A stretch of DNA of 64,000 nt from Clostridia bacterium. Lineage in GTDB: Bacteria; Bacillota; Clostridia; Oscillospirales; CAG-272. Both the position numbers and the translations under genes were made by a program. The stretch lies in NCBI GenBank assembly GCA_017502875.1, contig JAFVUF010000015.1:1-64000 (forward strand), given 5' to 3'. Of the stretch, positions 51,789 through 59,802 are shown piece after piece (position 1 is the first letter of the stretch; each line of letters opens with the position of its first letter). The notes beneath the pieces are model-generated. The model was not told the origin of the DNA. It saw only the letters and a program-made list of their open reading frames with translations, and made no database searches.

Positions 51789-52082
51789 ATGATAAAGGGC
51801 TGCAGAAAAAACGTAGTTTGGGTGCGAAATACGGGAAGCGAGATGTTTGAGGAGGCTTTTTTTGTTCTATCGGATAAGGGTGTGAAAGGGAGAGTAAGTG
51901 AAACGGATATGGTAAAGGCGGCGGGCAGGATAGTGGCTGAAAGTCCCGTTGCCAGCTACTTTAACGGCGCTCAGAGCGAGGGTTACGGTAATAAGGCAAG
52001 GGGAATGGCAAAAGCGCTTTGGTTTATGCTTGGAGCTGCGGTAATGGCAGCTCTAAACGCGATTTTAGTTGTACTGCTCTGA
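51789..52082 (+). CDS. Unknown small protein with C-terminal membrane helix, 97 aa
   Basis: ATG follows GGGGAGAGG. The soluble part (1-70) contains WVRNTGSEMFEEAFFVLSD, and the C-terminus is one membrane segment (ALWFMLGAAVMAALNAILVV). The gene is divergent from spoIIR, so a sporulation role is possible, but no sporulation promoter is recognised and no family is known to me. Confidence 0.6.
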   Translation: MIKGCRKNVVWVRNTGSEMFEEAFFVLSDKGVKGRVSETDMVKAAGRIVAESPVASYFNGAQSEGYGNKARGMAKALWFMLGAAVMAALNAILVVLL

Positions 52083-52100
52083 CTTTTTTGCCGTTTTCTA

Positions 52101-52129
52101 TTGCAAATAGCGCCTAAATGAGTTATAAT
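52101..52129 (+). promoter_or_regulatory. Promoter of the SDR gene
   Basis: TTGCAA (52101-52106), 17 nt, TATAAT (52124-52129). Confidence 0.7.
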
Positions 52130-52158
52130 TATAAAAAAACTTGTTGCAGGGTGAGCTA

Positions 52159-52875
52159 ATGAAAACAGTTTTAATTTCTGGAGGAACACGTGGAATAGGC
52201 AGAGCGTGCGCCGAGCTTTTCTTAAACAACGGATATAACGTCGCGGTAATTTACAAAAGCAACGATGAGGCTGCGGCGCAGCTTCGGGATAAGCTTGGAA
52301 TCTATGCCGTAAAAGCGGACGTTTCCGTCTCTGAGGACGTAAAAAAGGCAGTAGGGGCGGTCGCTGAGCGCTTTGGAAGTGTTGACGTACTCATAAACAA
52401 TGCGGGAATTTCTCATATTGGACTTATTCAGGATGTGTCGGACGGCGATTTCAGGCGTGTAATGGACACAAATCTTTCGGGCGCGTTCTATATGTGCCGT
52501 GAGGTTGCGCCCATGATGATAAGCGCAAAAAGCGGCAGAATAATAAATATCGGCTCGGTTTGGGGCAATCACGGCGCATCGTGCGAGGCTGTTTATTCCG
52601 CAAGCAAGGCGGCGCTTCGCGGACTTACCTCGTCTCTTGCTAAGGAGCTGGGACCGTCGGGTATTACCGTTAACTGCGTTGAGCCCGGTGTTATTGAGAC
52701 GGATATGAACGCCTGCTTTGATAAAGAGACTCTTTCAGCCTTAGCGAACGAAACTCCGCTTTGCCGTCTTGGAAAAACTGAGGACGTAGCGAACGCCGTT
52801 ATGTTCCTTGCTTCCGACAAGGCTTCATTTATTACGGGGCAATTTATCGGGGTAAACGGCGGCTTTGGACAGTAA
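52159..52875 (+). CDS. FabG-like short-chain reductase
   Basis: This 238-aa classical SDR has SGGTRGIGRACAELF (cofactor loop), NNAGISHIG, a catalytic Ser in INIGSVWGNHGA and YSASKAALRG. The C-terminal VMFLASDKASFITGQFIGVN resembles 3-oxoacyl-ACP reductase. No fatty-acid genes are adjacent, so the true substrate is uncertain. ATG 52159 is preferred to the TTG at 52141, though the ribosome binding site (GGGTGAG) is close. Confidence 0.8.
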   Translation: MKTVLISGGTRGIGRACAELFLNNGYNVAVIYKSNDEAAAQLRDKLGIYAVKADVSVSEDVKKAVGAVAERFGSVDVLINNAGISHIGLIQDVSDGDFRRVMDTNLSGAFYMCREVAPMMISAKSGRIINIGSVWGNHGASCEAVYSASKAALRGLTSSLAKELGPSGITVNCVEPGVIETDMNACFDKETLSALANETPLCRLGKTEDVANAVMFLASDKASFITGQFIGVNGGFGQ

Positions 52876-53136
52876 CCGTTTAAAATCTCGCATTACGTCG
52901 TTATTTCCTTGCAAGCAGCTCGACTTACGGAAAGTAAGCCTTCGCTTTGCTTGCGTCGTCATGCCTCGTACTGCAAAATTTTAATTCGGTCAGGGGAGTT
53001 TTGTGCAAGAAAGCTTGGGTAACCGTTTAAAATCTCGCATTACTTCGTGATATCCTTATGTCGTTAAGACGTTCTATACAATTAAGTGAATTGTCAATAA
53101 AAGTGTTGTACTTAATAGTATAATTCACCTAATGCT
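52871..53136. repeat. Repeat-bearing intergenic region (dispersed repeat, copy B)
   Basis: A 39-nt direct repeat beginning GTAACCGTTTAAAATCTCGC occurs at 52871-52910 and 53019-53058 with a few changes. The first copy runs into an 85-nt segment (52890-52975) matching 31506-31600, with the palindrome GACTTAC/GTAAG. A TATAGT-like box lies near 53118. No gene is visible. Confidence 0.55.
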
Positions 53137-53172
53137 AAAAAAACCGAAGTCTATTGACTTCGGTTTTTATGA
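53137..53172. terminator. Terminator of mrp
   Basis: AAAAACCGAAGTC and GACTTCGGTTTTT pair around TATT. Confidence 0.85.
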
Positions 53173-53212
53173 TTTGCGTGGGAGCGCTATTTGCCTGAAG
53201 ACGCGCGACTTC

Positions 53213-54094
53213 TTATTCAAACACCGTGGTAATTTTATTTACCGCCTCGTCAAAAGCATCGGTTTCGACGGTTTCAATAGTTCCGGCATCGCACAGAGCC
53301 GAAAGCTTCGGGTCGATGGGAAGATGAGCAATGACAGGTATATCGTACTTCTTAGCGATAGAATCGACGTGAGATTTACCGAAAACCTCGATTTTTTCAT
53401 CACAGCAGGGGCATTTAAGATAGCTGTAATTTTCAACTATACCGATTATCGGCACGTTCATCATCTTCGCCATATTTACAGCCTTAGCTACTATCATGGA
53501 AACAAGGTCTGACGGAGTGGTAACGATAACTATACCGTCAAGAGGAAGGCTCTGCATAACGGTGAGCGGAACGTCGCCCGTTCCGGGAGGCATATCGACG
53601 TACATATAGTCTACGTCGCCCCATACTACGTCCGTCCAGAACTGCTTTACGGTTCCGGCAATGAGCGAGCCTCTCCAAATTACAGGAGCGCTCTCGTCGT
53701 TTAAGAGCATATTAATGCTTATCGCGTCGATTCCGGTTGCGGTGGATAGCGGAATGATTCCGTCCTCGCAACCCGTTACCTCACCCTTAATACCGAACAT
53801 CTTGGGAATAGACGGACCTGTTATGTCGGCGTCAAGAATAGCGGTGTTATAGCCGAGGCGGCGTGTCATAACGGCGAGCAGAGATGTAACGGAGGATTTA
53901 CCTACGCCGCCCTTGCCGCTGACGACACCTATCACGTGCTTAACGTTACTCGCCTTATTCATAGGCTCGATAAGGCTTTCAGGCTCCTTCTTTGAACCGC
54001 AGTTAGCGGAGCAGGTGGAGCAGTTATGAGTACAGCCCTCGGGCGCGGCTTCTTCCTCACCCATAGGCTCTAAATCAAGTTCTTCGTTTGCCAT
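53213..54094 (-). CDS. mrp: Mrp/Nbp35-type iron-sulfur carrier ATPase
   Basis: The 293-aa P-loop protein has the deviant Walker A GVVSGKGGVGKSSVTSLLA (about 56-74), the MPPGTGDVPLTVMQ block and a C-terminal CPCC pair (YLKCPCCDEKIEVFG) that bridges Fe-S clusters in dimers. An N-terminal Cys cluster (CTHNCSTCSANCG, about 21-33) makes it Nbp35-like. It assembles or carries Fe-S clusters to apoproteins. It has its own promoter and follows dnaE on the minus strand. Confidence 0.92.
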   Translation of the reverse strand: MANEELDLEPMGEEEAAPEGCTHNCSTCSANCGSKKEPESLIEPMNKASNVKHVIGVVSGKGGVGKSSVTSLLAVMTRRLGYNTAILDADITGPSIPKMFGIKGEVTGCEDGIIPLSTATGIDAISINMLLNDESAPVIWRGSLIAGTVKQFWTDVVWGDVDYMYVDMPPGTGDVPLTVMQSLPLDGIVIVTTPSDLVSMIVAKAVNMAKMMNVPIIGIVENYSYLKCPCCDEKIEVFGKSHVDSIAKKYDIPVIAHLPIDPKLSALCDAGTIETVETDAFDEAVNKITTVFE

Positions 54095-54136
54095 TTTTAT
54101 AATCCTTTCGTATGAAATACTTATGTCAACTATATT

Positions 54137-54165
54137 ATTATATACCCTTTAAACGCAAAAAGCAA
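54137..54165 (-). promoter_or_regulatory. Promoter of mrp
   Basis: TTGCTT (54165-54160), 17 nt, TATAAT (54142-54137) on the minus strand. It overlaps the hairpin CAAAAAGC/GCTTTTTG that probably ends dnaE transcription. Confidence 0.6.
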
Positions 54166-54178
54166 GGCTTTTTGAAAA

Positions 54179-57100
54179 TTAATTTTTCATAACCACGTTT
54201 TCCTCGCCCAAAAGCCGTTTAAGCATAGCCAGCGCCTTTTCGGACGGATAAAATCTGAGGTCAGCGCGGCTTACGTATTTACCTTTTTGTGAATCATAGA
54301 ATATAACAGGTACGCTTCCTGTGGTAGCTTTTATTACGGAAATAGCGTTTTTAGCCTCGTCGCTCTCTATGCTTCGGACTCTTAAATAGAGCTTTCTTTT
54401 TTCCTCGGGAAAGGTTATTTTAGCGGTTTCGGGTGAGCTCGAAGGCGGAGCTTGGCGGCTTTGCGCCGAATTATAGCGCTCCCTTGAGCCACTCTTAGAG
54501 GTTAGCGATTCGAAGGGAGAAACGCCGCTTACATGTCTGCCGTTGGGTTTAAGCGGAGCTACGGCGGAAACGATTAGCTTTGGCGCTTCCTCGTCGCCTG
54601 CCGATATTTTTCCGTATACAGCGATAACGCTTTCGTTTGTTAAAAGCGGCGCGTATTCCTTGTACGTCTGACTGAAAATAAGCAGCTCAATCTCGTCTGT
54701 TCTGTCCTCTAAACGCACAAACGCGAACTTATCGCCCTTTTTGCTTATTTTTACGTTTACGTTTCGTATAACTCCAATAAGCGCGACGCTTTGACCGTCT
54801 GAAAATTCTGCCGTTGCGGAGCTTTCGTTTTCATCGTTTTCTCCGTCAAACGAGCTGAGAACAGAGGTTATCGGAACTGAGCCTATATCCTTTTCACTTT
54901 CGGAATATTCGTCGGTGAGATGACCCGAAAAGTACATTCCCGACGCCTCGTGCTCAAGATTGAGTAAAACGCGCAGAGGGAATTCGGGGACGTCGGGAAA
55001 ACTGATATGCTCATCGGAATTTGCCTCCTCGGTGGAGAAAAGGCTCATCTGTCCGGTTACGGCTTCCTTCTTTTTGTCCGATATTCTGTCAAGTATATCC
55101 GAGTATTTTTCAAGCAGACGGCTTCTAAATATACCCATTGAATCGAAGGCGCCCGCCTTTATGAGCGTTTCGACCTGCTTTTTATTTAAATCTCTGCCGT
55201 ACATTCTGTCGCAGAAGTCGGTAAAGGAACAGAATTTTCCGCCTCTGTTTCTTTCGTCGAGCATTCTGGTAACGAAGCCTATGCCGACGTTTTTGAGCGC
55301 GGACAGACCGTAGCGAATGTTTCCGCTATCCTCGGTGAAGTTTACCTCGCTCTCGTTTATTGACGGGGGCAGAAGCTTTATTCCGAGCCTTGACGCCTCA
55401 AGGATATACTCGGAAAGCTTCGTGCGGTTGTTCATTTCGCTTGTCATAAGCGCCGCGAAAAACTCTGACGGATAGTGCGCCTTCAAATACGCGGTGCGGT
55501 AGGCGATGACGGAGTAGGCGGCGGCATGACTTTTGTTGAAGGCGTAACCCGCAAAGCTTACAAGCTCGTCAAAAAGCTCTGCCGCCTTGCTTTCCTCTAT
55601 GCCGTTTTCCTTACAGCCGCATAGGAAATCCTGCCGCTGCTTAGCTATTACCTCCGGCTTCTTTTTGGAGATAGCCTTTCTTACAACGTCCGCCTTTCCA
55701 AAGGAGTACGAGGCGAGCCGTCTGAAAATCTGCATTACCTGCTCTTGATACACAACGCACCCGTAGGTGCTGTCAAGTATGTCGGCAAGCTCGGGAAGCA
55801 GATAGTCTATTCGTCCTTGCTTGCGGTTTTCAAGCAGCTTGGGAATAGCCTCCATAGGACCCGGACGGTACATTGAAAGCGCTATCATTATATCCTCGAT
55901 AGAATGCGGCTCAAACTGCATTAGCATCTGGCGCATGCCGCCCGATTCGAGCTGGAACACACCCGAGGTCTGTCCCTTTTGGAGCATTTCAAACGTCTTT
56001 TCATCGTTTTCAGGCGCGTTTGAAACGTCGAAATTGGGATTTTGTCTGCGTATCATTCGCTCGGCGTCGGCAATGACGGTAAGGGTGCGAAGACCGAGGA
56101 AATCAAATTTAAGCAGACCAAGCTCCGCCACCGTATCCATATCGAATTGCGTAACCTGAGTCTCGCCGCTTAGCGCTAACGGAACGTAGTCGCTTACCGC
56201 TTTATCGCTGACAACGACGCCTGCGGCGTGAGTTGAGATATTTCTCGGCATACCTTCAAGCATTTTAGCCGTTTTTATCAGCCTTTGAAGCTCAGGGGTG
56301 CTTTGGGTAACATCACGGAATTGCTGTGAGCCTTCAGCGTCGCTTATAGTCGCGCCGAATTTTTTCGGCATTGCCTTTATAACGGCGTCGCCGTCGGAGT
56401 AGGGTAAGCCCATAGCTCTCGCCGCGTCGCGTATCGCCGCCTTTGCCTTCATCGTGCCGAAGGTGATTATCTGCGAAACACGGTCGCTTCCGTACTTTTC
56501 GGTAACGTATTTAATGACCTCCTCGCGACGAATGAAGCAAAAATCTATATCGAAGTCGGGCATGCTGACACGCTCGGGGTTAAGAAAACGCTCGAAAATA
56601 AGTCCGTAGCGGATAGGGTTTACGTCGGTTATGGCGAGAAGATAAGCGATTAGGCTTCCCGCGCCCGAGCCTCTGCCGGGACCTACGGGTATATTGACGC
56701 TTTTGGCGTAATTTACAAAGTCGGAAACTATGAGGTAGTATTCCGCATAGCCCATTTTTATGATAACGTCAAGCTCGTACTCCATTCGGTCAAGGTAAAC
56801 GCTTTCGGGAGCTGCCTCGCTGAAAACGATATCACCCTTTACTATCCGTCCTTCCAAGCCTTTTTTAGCAAGCGCGCGGAGATAATCTGCGGGCGCTGAG
56901 CCGTCGGGGGTAACGAATGACGGCAGATAGTATTTTCCGAATGTAAAATCAAAGCCGCACTTGTCCGCTATTTTCTGCGTGTTCTCGATAGCGTCGGGGT
57001 AGGGAGTGAAAAGAGCCTTCATCTCCTCGGTGCTTTTGTAGTAGAAATCATTGGTCTCAAAGCCGATTTTATGCCCCTCGGACAGCTTGGTATTTGTCTG

Positions 57101-57769
57101 TATGCAGAGCATTACCGATTGCGTTTCGTAGTCGCTTTTGCTTAGATAATGCACGTCGTTGGTAGCGACAAGCGGAATATCCAGTCTGTCCGAGACAGTA
57201 CGGAGAACTTTATTTACCCGTATCTGGTCCTCGATACCGTGGTTCTGTATTTCAAGATAAAGGTCATCTCCAAATATGCTTTTAAGCTCCTCCGCCTCCT
57301 TTACGGCTTCACCCGTAAGTCCGTTTACGATAAGAGACGGTATCTTTCCCGCAAGACAACCCGTAAGGGCGATAAGTCCCTCGCTATGCTCGCGGAGCAG
57401 CTCCTTGTCTATTCTCGGCTTGATATAAAAGCCCTCGGTAAAGCCTTTTGATACCATTTTTATGAGATTTTTGTAGCCGGTCTCGTTTTTGCATAGAAGA
57501 ACGAGGTGATGCGGCGAGGAATCCTCGCCGTAGGTTTTGTCAAAGCGAGTTCTGGGGGCAACGTAGACCTCGCAGCCGATTATGGGCTTAATGCCCTCCG
57601 CCTTGCAAGCCTTGTAGAAGGCTACGGCTCCGTAGAGAGCGCCGTGGTCGGTAAGCGCGACGGCGGTATGTCCCTCCTCCTTCGCCTTTTTGGCTATCTC
57701 GGAGATCCTGCACGCGCCGTCGAGCAGACTGTATTCACTGTGAAGATGTAAATGAACGAAGTCGCTCAT
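54179..57769 (-). CDS. dnaE: DNA polymerase III alpha subunit DnaE
   Basis: The 1196-aa protein has an N-terminal PHP domain (HLHLHSEYSLLDGACRI, ALTDHGALYGA), the catalytic core (VGPGRGSGAGSLIAYLL and PDFDIDFCFIRREEVI, which carries the metal aspartates), helix-hairpin-helix motifs, and an OB-fold (GVIRNVNVKISKKGDKFAFV) near 970-1060. A long C-terminal tail follows. The length matches the DnaE1 group. It replicates DNA and is distinct from PolC. The gene lies downstream of secA and two membrane-protein genes in one minus-strand series. Confidence 0.96.
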   Translation of the reverse strand: MSDFVHLHLHSEYSLLDGACRISEIAKKAKEEGHTAVALTDHGALYGAVAFYKACKAEGIKPIIGCEVYVAPRTRFDKTYGEDSSPHHLVLLCKNETGYKNLIKMVSKGFTEGFYIKPRIDKELLREHSEGLIALTGCLAGKIPSLIVNGLTGEAVKEAEELKSIFGDDLYLEIQNHGIEDQIRVNKVLRTVSDRLDIPLVATNDVHYLSKSDYETQSVMLCIQTNTKLSEGHKIGFETNDFYYKSTEEMKALFTPYPDAIENTQKIADKCGFDFTFGKYYLPSFVTPDGSAPADYLRALAKKGLEGRIVKGDIVFSEAAPESVYLDRMEYELDVIIKMGYAEYYLIVSDFVNYAKSVNIPVGPGRGSGAGSLIAYLLAITDVNPIRYGLIFERFLNPERVSMPDFDIDFCFIRREEVIKYVTEKYGSDRVSQIITFGTMKAKAAIRDAARAMGLPYSDGDAVIKAMPKKFGATISDAEGSQQFRDVTQSTPELQRLIKTAKMLEGMPRNISTHAAGVVVSDKAVSDYVPLALSGETQVTQFDMDTVAELGLLKFDFLGLRTLTVIADAERMIRRQNPNFDVSNAPENDEKTFEMLQKGQTSGVFQLESGGMRQMLMQFEPHSIEDIMIALSMYRPGPMEAIPKLLENRKQGRIDYLLPELADILDSTYGCVVYQEQVMQIFRRLASYSFGKADVVRKAISKKKPEVIAKQRQDFLCGCKENGIEESKAAELFDELVSFAGYAFNKSHAAAYSVIAYRTAYLKAHYPSEFFAALMTSEMNNRTKLSEYILEASRLGIKLLPPSINESEVNFTEDSGNIRYGLSALKNVGIGFVTRMLDERNRGGKFCSFTDFCDRMYGRDLNKKQVETLIKAGAFDSMGIFRSRLLEKYSDILDRISDKKKEAVTGQMSLFSTEEANSDEHISFPDVPEFPLRVLLNLEHEASGMYFSGHLTDEYSESEKDIGSVPITSVLSSFDGENDENESSATAEFSDGQSVALIGVIRNVNVKISKKGDKFAFVRLEDRTDEIELLIFSQTYKEYAPLLTNESVIAVYGKISAGDEEAPKLIVSAVAPLKPNGRHVSGVSPFESLTSKSGSRERYNSAQSRQAPPSSSPETAKITFPEEKRKLYLRVRSIESDEAKNAISVIKATTGSVPVIFYDSQKGKYVSRADLRFYPSEKALAMLKRLLGEENVVMKN

Positions 57770-57808
57770 CTCGTTAGGTCCTCCTTTTCATGATTTCAGG
57801 GTTCGGGT

Positions 57809-59197
57809 TTAGAGAATATCGGAAGGTCTTTCGTATCTTTTCTTAACGCCTGCGCGCATACGGAGGAAAACCGTGGACGCATAGCCGTAGAAAGCGATAT
57901 TGACGGCAACATGCGCAAGTAAGTACGGGAAATTAATATCACCGTATCCGACATCAAACATTTGAAGAACCGCCGTAAGCGCGGTTCCCGCGAGAGCGAT
58001 AAAGCAGAGCGCAATGCAGAAGCCGTTAAGAAGCTTTGCCGAATTGCGTTTTGCGCGCTCGTTCTGCTCGGTCAATTTTACAAATTCGGGCGGGACGTCC
58101 TGAAACGAATACCTTGTCGCTATTGGCATAAGGAATTTCGAAAGCTTTATTGCCAGCGCGATAAGCGAAACGGTTTCAAGCACGGCGAAAACGACAGCGA
58201 CTATGTAGTCGTTTAAGAATTTTACGGTAAGCATACCGTAGTCGGTGTAGTAGTGCTTTTTAAGGAATTCGTTATAAACGAAAAAGTTAACTGCGGAAAA
58301 CAGCGTGTATACGGCGCCAAAAATCGCTACCGGCTTATATCCGCTAAGGTGCTTTCCAAGCAGAAGAACTGCCCATATAACAAAAATTCCGAAGAAAAAG
58401 TCGGGCACGAAGTTCCGTCCTCCGTCGGGAAGACCGCCGATAAAGTCTATAAGGAAAAGCGGTGAATACGCAAGCAGAGTCAGAGCGAAGGTCATGTTTC
58501 TGCGAAGGAAAAATTCAGGCTCCTTTTTACTTTTTTGGTCAAGGTCGGCATGGATAGACGAGCAAAGCTCGCGGTTCTTTGAAAGCCTACCGAAAAAGGA
58601 GACTGTAACGGTCATAAAAAACACCGCGAAGATAACGGTGATTATTACATTTGCCAGCATGAGAAGCGCAGTATAGTCCATTACGGGCGCGTACGATTCT
58701 CCCGTTATTATGTCGTCATCGCGGTCAAGGACTGAGGTGATATAGGGAAGCATAGAGCAGAAGCCTCTTATTACGAAGAAGGCTATACCTACGTTTTTAA
58801 GCTCCGTGGGCTCGCTTATGCCGGTGTTATATTTTATTCCTATTGCGCTTAATCCCTCGTAGAGCGAGCTGAGCGCCATTACCGCTATCGCCGACTCAAC
58901 GATACCCAGAATCAGAGAAACACTGAGATAGGTAACGCTGTCAAAGCCCGACGAGGCAAGTGATATAAGCAGTCTGCCTACAGAAACAAATACCATGTAT
59001 TTGAAATAGTTAAACGCGTTGTCGAAATCCGGAGCGATGGGAGAGAGTCGGTTTAACGCATACATAATAAGGGCGCAGCCGATGAAGTCGGGAAGAAGGT
59101 CAAAAAGGATTATCATCGGGTTTAAAAAGAAAGCGAAACCGCAAATTATCATTACAAACTCATTCGGGCGCTTTTTTATTAGCTCTTTAATGCTCAA
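57809..59197 (-). CDS. Multi-pass membrane protein of unknown function, 462 aa
   Basis: About ten membrane segments are visible, starting FVMIICGFAFFLNPMIILFD. The motif LLPDFIGCALIMYALNRL near residue 35-52 resembles LLPALGFALILFAVLRMEKM in the next protein, so the two may share an ancestral unit. A basic cytoplasmic stretch near 375-400 and the C-terminus are the only soluble parts. It is probably co-transcribed with secA (upstream) and dnaE (downstream). No transport family is recognised. Confidence 0.7.
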   Translation of the reverse strand: MSIKELIKKRPNEFVMIICGFAFFLNPMIILFDLLPDFIGCALIMYALNRLSPIAPDFDNAFNYFKYMVFVSVGRLLISLASSGFDSVTYLSVSLILGIVESAIAVMALSSLYEGLSAIGIKYNTGISEPTELKNVGIAFFVIRGFCSMLPYITSVLDRDDDIITGESYAPVMDYTALLMLANVIITVIFAVFFMTVTVSFFGRLSKNRELCSSIHADLDQKSKKEPEFFLRRNMTFALTLLAYSPLFLIDFIGGLPDGGRNFVPDFFFGIFVIWAVLLLGKHLSGYKPVAIFGAVYTLFSAVNFFVYNEFLKKHYYTDYGMLTVKFLNDYIVAVVFAVLETVSLIALAIKLSKFLMPIATRYSFQDVPPEFVKLTEQNERAKRNSAKLLNGFCIALCFIALAGTALTAVLQMFDVGYGDINFPYLLAHVAVNIAFYGYASTVFLRMRAGVKKRYERPSDIL

Positions 59198-59212
59198 AAT
59201 TTCTTCCTCCCT

Positions 59213-59785
59213 TCAAGAATTTTCCTTGCTTACGGATATTTTCGTAAGAAGCGTATACGCGGTCCAGACGTTGAGCGCGCGCCAGATATATCCAAGCGCA
59301 AACGGATACACAAGAACTATCTCGAAGCCCTCAAAGGACGAGGGCATAAAGTGTCTAACAAGTGTTATGAACACAAATGACACCGCGTAAACGAGCATGA
59401 CCGTCATATTTCGCGAGCTCTGCTTTTCAAGCTGAGGCACGTCAGCGTTCCTTCCGATCAGCCTTACGCCGAGGTAAATGAAAAACATCGTAAGACATTC
59501 AACTGCTTCGCACGCGATACGCGTAATAAGATAGGTAACATCATACCATTCCCCCGCGTTTTCGCCCTGCACTGTCTTATATATTTGGAGCGCGAGCAGG
59601 ACGGTGGCAATCGGTATAGCTGCAAACAGAGTGTATTTGGCTTTTTTGAACGCGGACTCCATTTTTTCCATTCGGAGAACGGCGAACAGTATAAGCGCAA
59701 AGCCGAGCGCCGGCAAAAGTGTTATTTCCCCGACGGGAAATGAAAACATAAGCAAAAAGCCTAATAAAAGCCATATTGAACGCAT
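59213..59785 (-). CDS. Multi-pass membrane protein of unknown function, 190 aa
   Basis: About five membrane segments (for example SIWLLLGFLLMFSFPVGEIT and KAKYTLFAAIPIATVLLALQ). It starts 17 nt after secA stops and ends 15 nt before the 462-aa membrane protein, so the three genes form an operon. The shared LLP-x(5-6)-ALI segment suggests distant relationship to its neighbour. Function unknown. Confidence 0.65.
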   Translation of the reverse strand: MRSIWLLLGFLLMFSFPVGEITLLPALGFALILFAVLRMEKMESAFKKAKYTLFAAIPIATVLLALQIYKTVQGENAGEWYDVTYLITRIACEAVECLTMFFIYLGVRLIGRNADVPQLEKQSSRNMTVMLVYAVSFVFITLVRHFMPSSFEGFEIVLVYPFALGYIWRALNVWTAYTLLTKISVSKENS

Positions 59786-59802
59786 AAGGCAGTGTTCCTT
59801 TG

